In this document: piece after piece, positions 6,649 through 9,408 of the stretch
Layout: every line of letters begins with the position of its first letter
Position numbering within the stretch: the first letter of the stretch is position 1
Origin: Phycisphaerales bacterium UBA966
GTDB lineage: Bacteria; Planctomycetota; Phycisphaerae; Phycisphaerales; SM1A02
Assembly: GCA_002292895.1 (NCBI GenBank)
Contig: DBCE01000252.1
Location: 25,253-34,660, forward strand
DNA length: 9,408 bases
Direction: 5' to 3'
The notes under the pieces: generated by a model
What the model was told of the DNA's origin: nothing
The model's database searches: none
The model's input: the letters and a program-made list of their open reading frames with translations, nothing else
Program-made: the position numbers and the translations under genes

Positions 6649-8523
6649 TCACGACCAATCTGTCAGCAGTTGACTAAGGTCATTGCCACCAACCGTGCCG
6701 TCGTTGTCAAGATCGCAGCAGACGCTCGGTTGGCCCCATTGGTTCAGAAGCATCGCTAGGTCCATGCCGTCAACACGGGTGTCACGGTTCACATCACCAA
6801 GGCGGTACTGCATGGTGGACTGAAAGGTTACTTCCAGTCGCGGACGCAGAATTACATTCGCGTTTTCGCTTGAACGAATATCAATACCGTCGTCGTTGCC
6901 AGCAATGATCTGCGGCAGAATGGCAATCCCCCAATTCGGCGTGCCGTTTACCCACGACTGCACCGTGGCGGTGATATCAAGGCGGCGCATCGAATCGCTG
7001 TCTGGCGAGTTGTCCCCGACGAATGAAGCTATTTGTTGACCAAGATCCGCACCGACCGTCAGCCCACCGCCCAATGAGTTCCACGTAGAAGCCTCGTCCC
7101 ATGCGCGGGTCACTGGGTGCACGATGAAGCCGGGGTTATAGAAGGGCGTGTCAATGTCATCAGCGATGTCGATCACCAATGTCGCATTCACCACCGTTGA
7201 CCCAACCGGCACTGCATGTGCGCCAACGATGTTGTCAAACCGAAGTAGCGCTTGGCCGCGGTAATCAGAAAACAGCGAGTTCGCCACATCGTCATCCGAA
7301 GTGCGCGTCTCGTTGTTGCCGTAACTAGCGTTTGGACTCTGCTGGTTGACCCATGTGTCCTGGGTACCCACGTATCCAGATACCCCCTCTTGGAAAGCCT
7401 TGAACGAGTCGCCTGCTGGAAGCGCATACTCACGGAAATTCACAGAAAGGTTGAAGTCACTCTTGGGAGAGGTGCGCACTGCTTGCAGTGTTGGCGAATA
7501 GCAGTCAACATCGATGATGTTCGCTACCGTGTCAAACTTCATGATGCGCAACCAGCCGTTGCCGCCATTTGGGTCGTCTTGGTAGTCGGCGAGCACTTCC
7601 TGAATTGGCTTACCTGCCACGTTGGGGCTCTGCTGACGCCACTCACCGTGAAAATGCCCGCAGGTCACCATGAAGATGTTCGTGTTCTTGCGGAGGAACC
7701 ACTGGTAGAACTCCTCGCTCTGAATGCCAGCTGGGTTGTATAGCCCCTCTACCCCGTACCAAATCGCAGGGTATCGACCGTTCGGCACCGCCGGCACGCC
7801 CGCGGTGTACGCCTCGGCCTCTTGCAGGTATCTGTGCGTAGTAATCATCGCCGGACGATCCTTGTTGGCATCCAAGATTCCCTGCGCCCACGCAAGTTCT
7901 GCAATCGGAGTGTCGACATCGAGGTGGATCTGCAAGAAGTCGATGCCGCCAGCACTGAAATACGTGTAGTTCGACATCCCTGATGGCGAAGCGCCGCCGT
8001 ACCACGGGCGCGAATCGAAGCGCTGCGGACCAAAGTAAGCGCGATAGTTCTCTGGGATGTACGCGGTGCCCGCACCACCGGATGGCGTCACGTCGTGGTT
8101 ACCAGGGCACACTCCATAGATGATTCCTGCATCGTCCAACACGCGCATCGAATCGTCGGCGTTCTGCCACTGCCGGATCTGGTCTGCGTTGTTGGTGATG
8201 TCGCCGTAGTGGGATACGTAGCGGATGTCCAACGGCGCGCGGTTGTTGACCACCCAATTGGTCTGCGCGGTATAGATCTGCGGGAAACTGTCCGAGTAGT
8301 TCTGCGTGTCAGGCAGGCCAATCAGCGAAAATCGGTTTGACAGCATCGAGAACTGTCGGGCATTGCGCGCCACGTAGTCATGGTCGGAAGCGGTAGTGTC
8401 AAACTCCGGAAGTCGGTGCTGTTTGCCGTGCCCGTCGACCCCATCATGGGCGAACGCAGAAAGCGCCGCAGTAGAAACGGCAAGGAACGGCAGAAGCCAC
8501 GACTGAAATACGTGCGAAGTCAT
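6649..8523 (-). CDS. Secreted calcineurin-like metallophosphoesterase with DNRLRE-type and dockerin-like C-terminal domains
   Basis: A 624-residue exported protein from the ATG at 8523; a GTG at 8550 would add nine residues and is less likely. Signal peptide 1-25, cleavage after ALSAFA. The two-metal phosphoesterase core spans about 60-345 with its ligands visible: D72/Q74 in GLPDTQNYS, G107-D108 in HYGDI, GNHD at 141-144, H230 in ITTHRY and GHFH at 289-292. A segment at about 385-567 (TWVNQQSPNASYGN, ALLRFDN, ATLVIDI, VTRAWDEASTWN, VQSWVNG, then ILRPRLEVTF) matches the DNRLRE/CBM96-type beta domain found in secreted proteins. Residues 576-624 hold two EF-hand-like loops, D577-x-N-x-D...D588 and D604-x-D-x-D...D615, each followed by DLAMLLNQW or DLSQLLTDW: a dockerin-type pair typical of Phycisphaerae. 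Substrate unknown; an extracellular phosphatase or phosphodiesterase is inferred. It converges on metG with a 65-bp gap. Confidence 0.92.
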   Translation of the reverse strand: MTSHVFQSWLLPFLAVSTAALSAFAHDGVDGHGKQHRLPEFDTTASDHDYVARNARQFSMLSNRFSLIGLPDTQNYSDSFPQIYTAQTNWVVNNRAPLDIRYVSHYGDITNNADQIRQWQNADDSMRVLDDAGIIYGVCPGNHDVTPSGGAGTAYIPENYRAYFGPQRFDSRPWYGGASPSGMSNYTYFSAGGIDFLQIHLDVDTPIAELAWAQGILDANKDRPAMITTHRYLQEAEAYTAGVPAVPNGRYPAIWYGVEGLYNPAGIQSEEFYQWFLRKNTNIFMVTCGHFHGEWRQQSPNVAGKPIQEVLADYQDDPNGGNGWLRIMKFDTVANIIDVDCYSPTLQAVRTSPKSDFNLSVNFREYALPAGDSFKAFQEGVSGYVGTQDTWVNQQSPNASYGNNETRTSDDDVANSLFSDYRGQALLRFDNIVGAHAVPVGSTVVNATLVIDIADDIDTPFYNPGFIVHPVTRAWDEASTWNSLGGGLTVGADLGQQIASFVGDNSPDSDSMRRLDITATVQSWVNGTPNWGIAILPQIIAGNDDGIDIRSSENANVILRPRLEVTFQSTMQYRLGDVNRDTRVDGMDLAMLLNQWGQPSVCCDLDNDGTVGGNDLSQLLTDWS

Positions 8524-8540
8524 TGGTCGTAGATGACCAA
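8523..8540. repeat. Perfect 18-bp inverted repeat overlapping the phosphoesterase start codon
   Basis: On the plus strand TTGGTC (8523-8528) and GACCAA (8535-8540) are exact reverse complements separated by six bases (GTAGAT). The first base of the repeat is the A of the phosphoesterase ATG on the minus strand. The 6-6-6 symmetry is what a dimeric repressor operator looks like, and in RNA it would form a six-base-pair hairpin ending at the start codon, which could limit ribosome access. The arms do not match the Rex consensus TTGTGA/TCACAA. Chance occurrence cannot be ruled out from one copy. Confidence 0.4.
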
Positions 8541-8614
8541 CTGACCGCACAGATCTACGTTTGCAAAGTGTGAAGAATGTGCAAATTTCAACAGTTAGCC
8601 GCCCTTGCGGTCGG

Positions 8615-9325
8615 TCAATCCAAGAACGTCACGCGACCGTTGTCCACGTCATACATCGCGCCCAAGATCACCAATTCGCCTGCCTTTTCTGCATCGCGCA
8701 GCACAGCGCTATCTGCGCGCAACTTCTTCATCTGGTAGCGGACATTCGCTTCACAGCAGGTAGTGATCAACTCTTGCGATGGAGTTTCCGTGGCTGCCGG
8801 CAGTACGCCCTTGAGGGCTGGCTGAATGCCAGAGGCGAGCGATCCCATATTGCTCGGCAAAGGCTTGCCAGCAATCGTGGCAACCACCGCACCGCACTTG
8901 GTGTGACCCAAGACCACAATCGTGTGCACACCAAGCGCCTTGAGTCCGTACTCAAAGGTGCCGTTGCCTTGCGGGGTATCAATGTTTCCAGCAACGCGCA
9001 CTACAAAGAGGTCGCCAACGCCCTGGTCAAAGATGATCTCCACCGGAATGCGTGAATCAGCGCAGGCCAAGATGCCCACGGACGGACTCTGGCCGTAGGT
9101 ACCAGTCTTGATGACCGATGATTGCTGCCAAGCGTGTGCTTCCATGCCGCCCTCAAGGAAGCGCTTGTTGCCGGCGATAAGTTCTGCGCGTGCCTCGCGT
9201 GGCGAGATGCCGCTTGAATCGAGACTCTTCCCGGGCTCCGACTTACTTGAAGATGTTGCAGCGCACCCGCTGAGTGCGAGCGCCACGATAAATCCAACTG
9301 CTTTGGTGTAAGTGGTGATTGTCAT
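8615..9325 (-). CDS. Lipoprotein-type beta-class carbonic anhydrase
   Basis: A 236-residue protein catalysing CO2 plus water to bicarbonate. Residues 1-20 are a signal with hydrophobic VGFIVALAL and lipobox L18-S-G-C21, so the enzyme is probably lipidated at Cys21 and works outside the cytoplasm; a polar linker (22-40, SSSKSEPGKS) follows. The catalytic domain begins with the helix REARAELIAGNKRFLEG. Zinc ligands and dyad are complete: C88-A-D90-S-R92 and H141-T-K-C144-G, with VVRVAGN at 108-114 and GTFEYGLKALGV between them. The C-terminal strand GELVILGAMYDVDNGRVTFL is typical of the class. Most bacterial beta-carbonic anhydrases are cytoplasmic, so the export signal is the notable point. 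Leftward, 91 bp ahead of the phosphoesterase gene; possibly co-transcribed. A GATAGT -10-like hexamer lies 11 bases before the ATG; no Shine-Dalgarno is visible. Confidence 0.94.
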   Translation of the reverse strand: MTITTYTKAVGFIVALALSGCAATSSSKSEPGKSLDSSGISPREARAELIAGNKRFLEGGMEAHAWQQSSVIKTGTYGQSPSVGILACADSRIPVEIIFDQGVGDLFVVRVAGNIDTPQGNGTFEYGLKALGVHTIVVLGHTKCGAVVATIAGKPLPSNMGSLASGIQPALKGVLPAATETPSQELITTCCEANVRYQMKKLRADSAVLRDAEKAGELVILGAMYDVDNGRVTFLD

Positions 9326-9408
9326 AGTGGCGGGAGACTATCAAATGGCCGGACTTGTTTCCGCCATCGAATCTCACTCGGTGTCTAAAACATCACCTGC
9401 ACCTGCGA

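Noticed and set aside
8568..8585. Possible Rex operator (GTGTGAA-GAAT-GTGCAAA)
   Set aside because: The left half matches the TTGTGAA half-site at six of seven bases but the right half matches at only three of seven, so symmetry is lacking.
8599..8610. Hairpin CCGC-CCTT-GCGG just after the carbonic anhydrase stop as a terminator
   Set aside because: Four-base-pair stem with no following U-tract in the minus-strand transcript; too weak to call.
9328..9366. Inverted repeat TGGCGG/CCGCCA (27-bp spacing) upstream of the carbonic anhydrase gene
   Set aside because: Six-base GC-rich arms with a long spacer are expected by chance in DNA of this composition.

Overview
This window comes from a GC-rich Gram-negative-type bacterium, most likely a member of the Planctomycetota and probably of the Phycisphaerae. 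The strongest clue is the large secreted metallophosphoesterase at the right. It ends in a DNRLRE-type domain followed by a dockerin-like pair of calcium-binding repeats, a tail style common in Phycisphaerae secretomes. Two lipoproteins with clear lipoboxes, long Ala/Arg-rich secreted proteins and the near absence of strong Shine-Dalgarno sequences fit that assignment, but I could not confirm it by database search.

Left third (1-2408): a leftward operon runs rex (NADH-sensing repressor), then a coiled-coil lipoprotein, then a partial third gene that leaves the window. The genes are joined by ATGA and TGATG overlaps. Divergent from rex, across only 45 bp, is metF (methylenetetrahydrofolate reductase). 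A redox-sensing repressor and an NADH-linked one-carbon enzyme therefore share one tiny promoter region.

Middle (2345-6583): metF converges on, and overlaps by 64 bp, a leftward gene for a secreted TPR protein of unknown function with a Gly/Asp-rich linker. That gene is divergent from a rightward pair: a one-pass membrane protein whose outer domain resembles the C-terminal domain of transmembrane anti-sigma factors but which lacks the usual cytoplasmic zinc-binding domain, then metG (methionyl-tRNA synthetase, short form without zinc-knuckle cysteines). metF and metG both serve methionine metabolism or use, but they are separated by unrelated envelope genes.

Right third (6649-9325): two leftward exported proteins, a calcineurin-like phosphoesterase with a dockerin tail and a lipoprotein-type beta-carbonic anhydrase. 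A perfect 18-bp inverted repeat (6-6-6) sits on the start codon of the phosphoesterase. No RNA gene, insertion sequence, CRISPR array or prophage gene was seen. No stretch over 300 bases lacks a gene. The window looks like ordinary chromosome with several poorly characterised envelope proteins; I did not find a convincing new multi-gene defence or mobile system.
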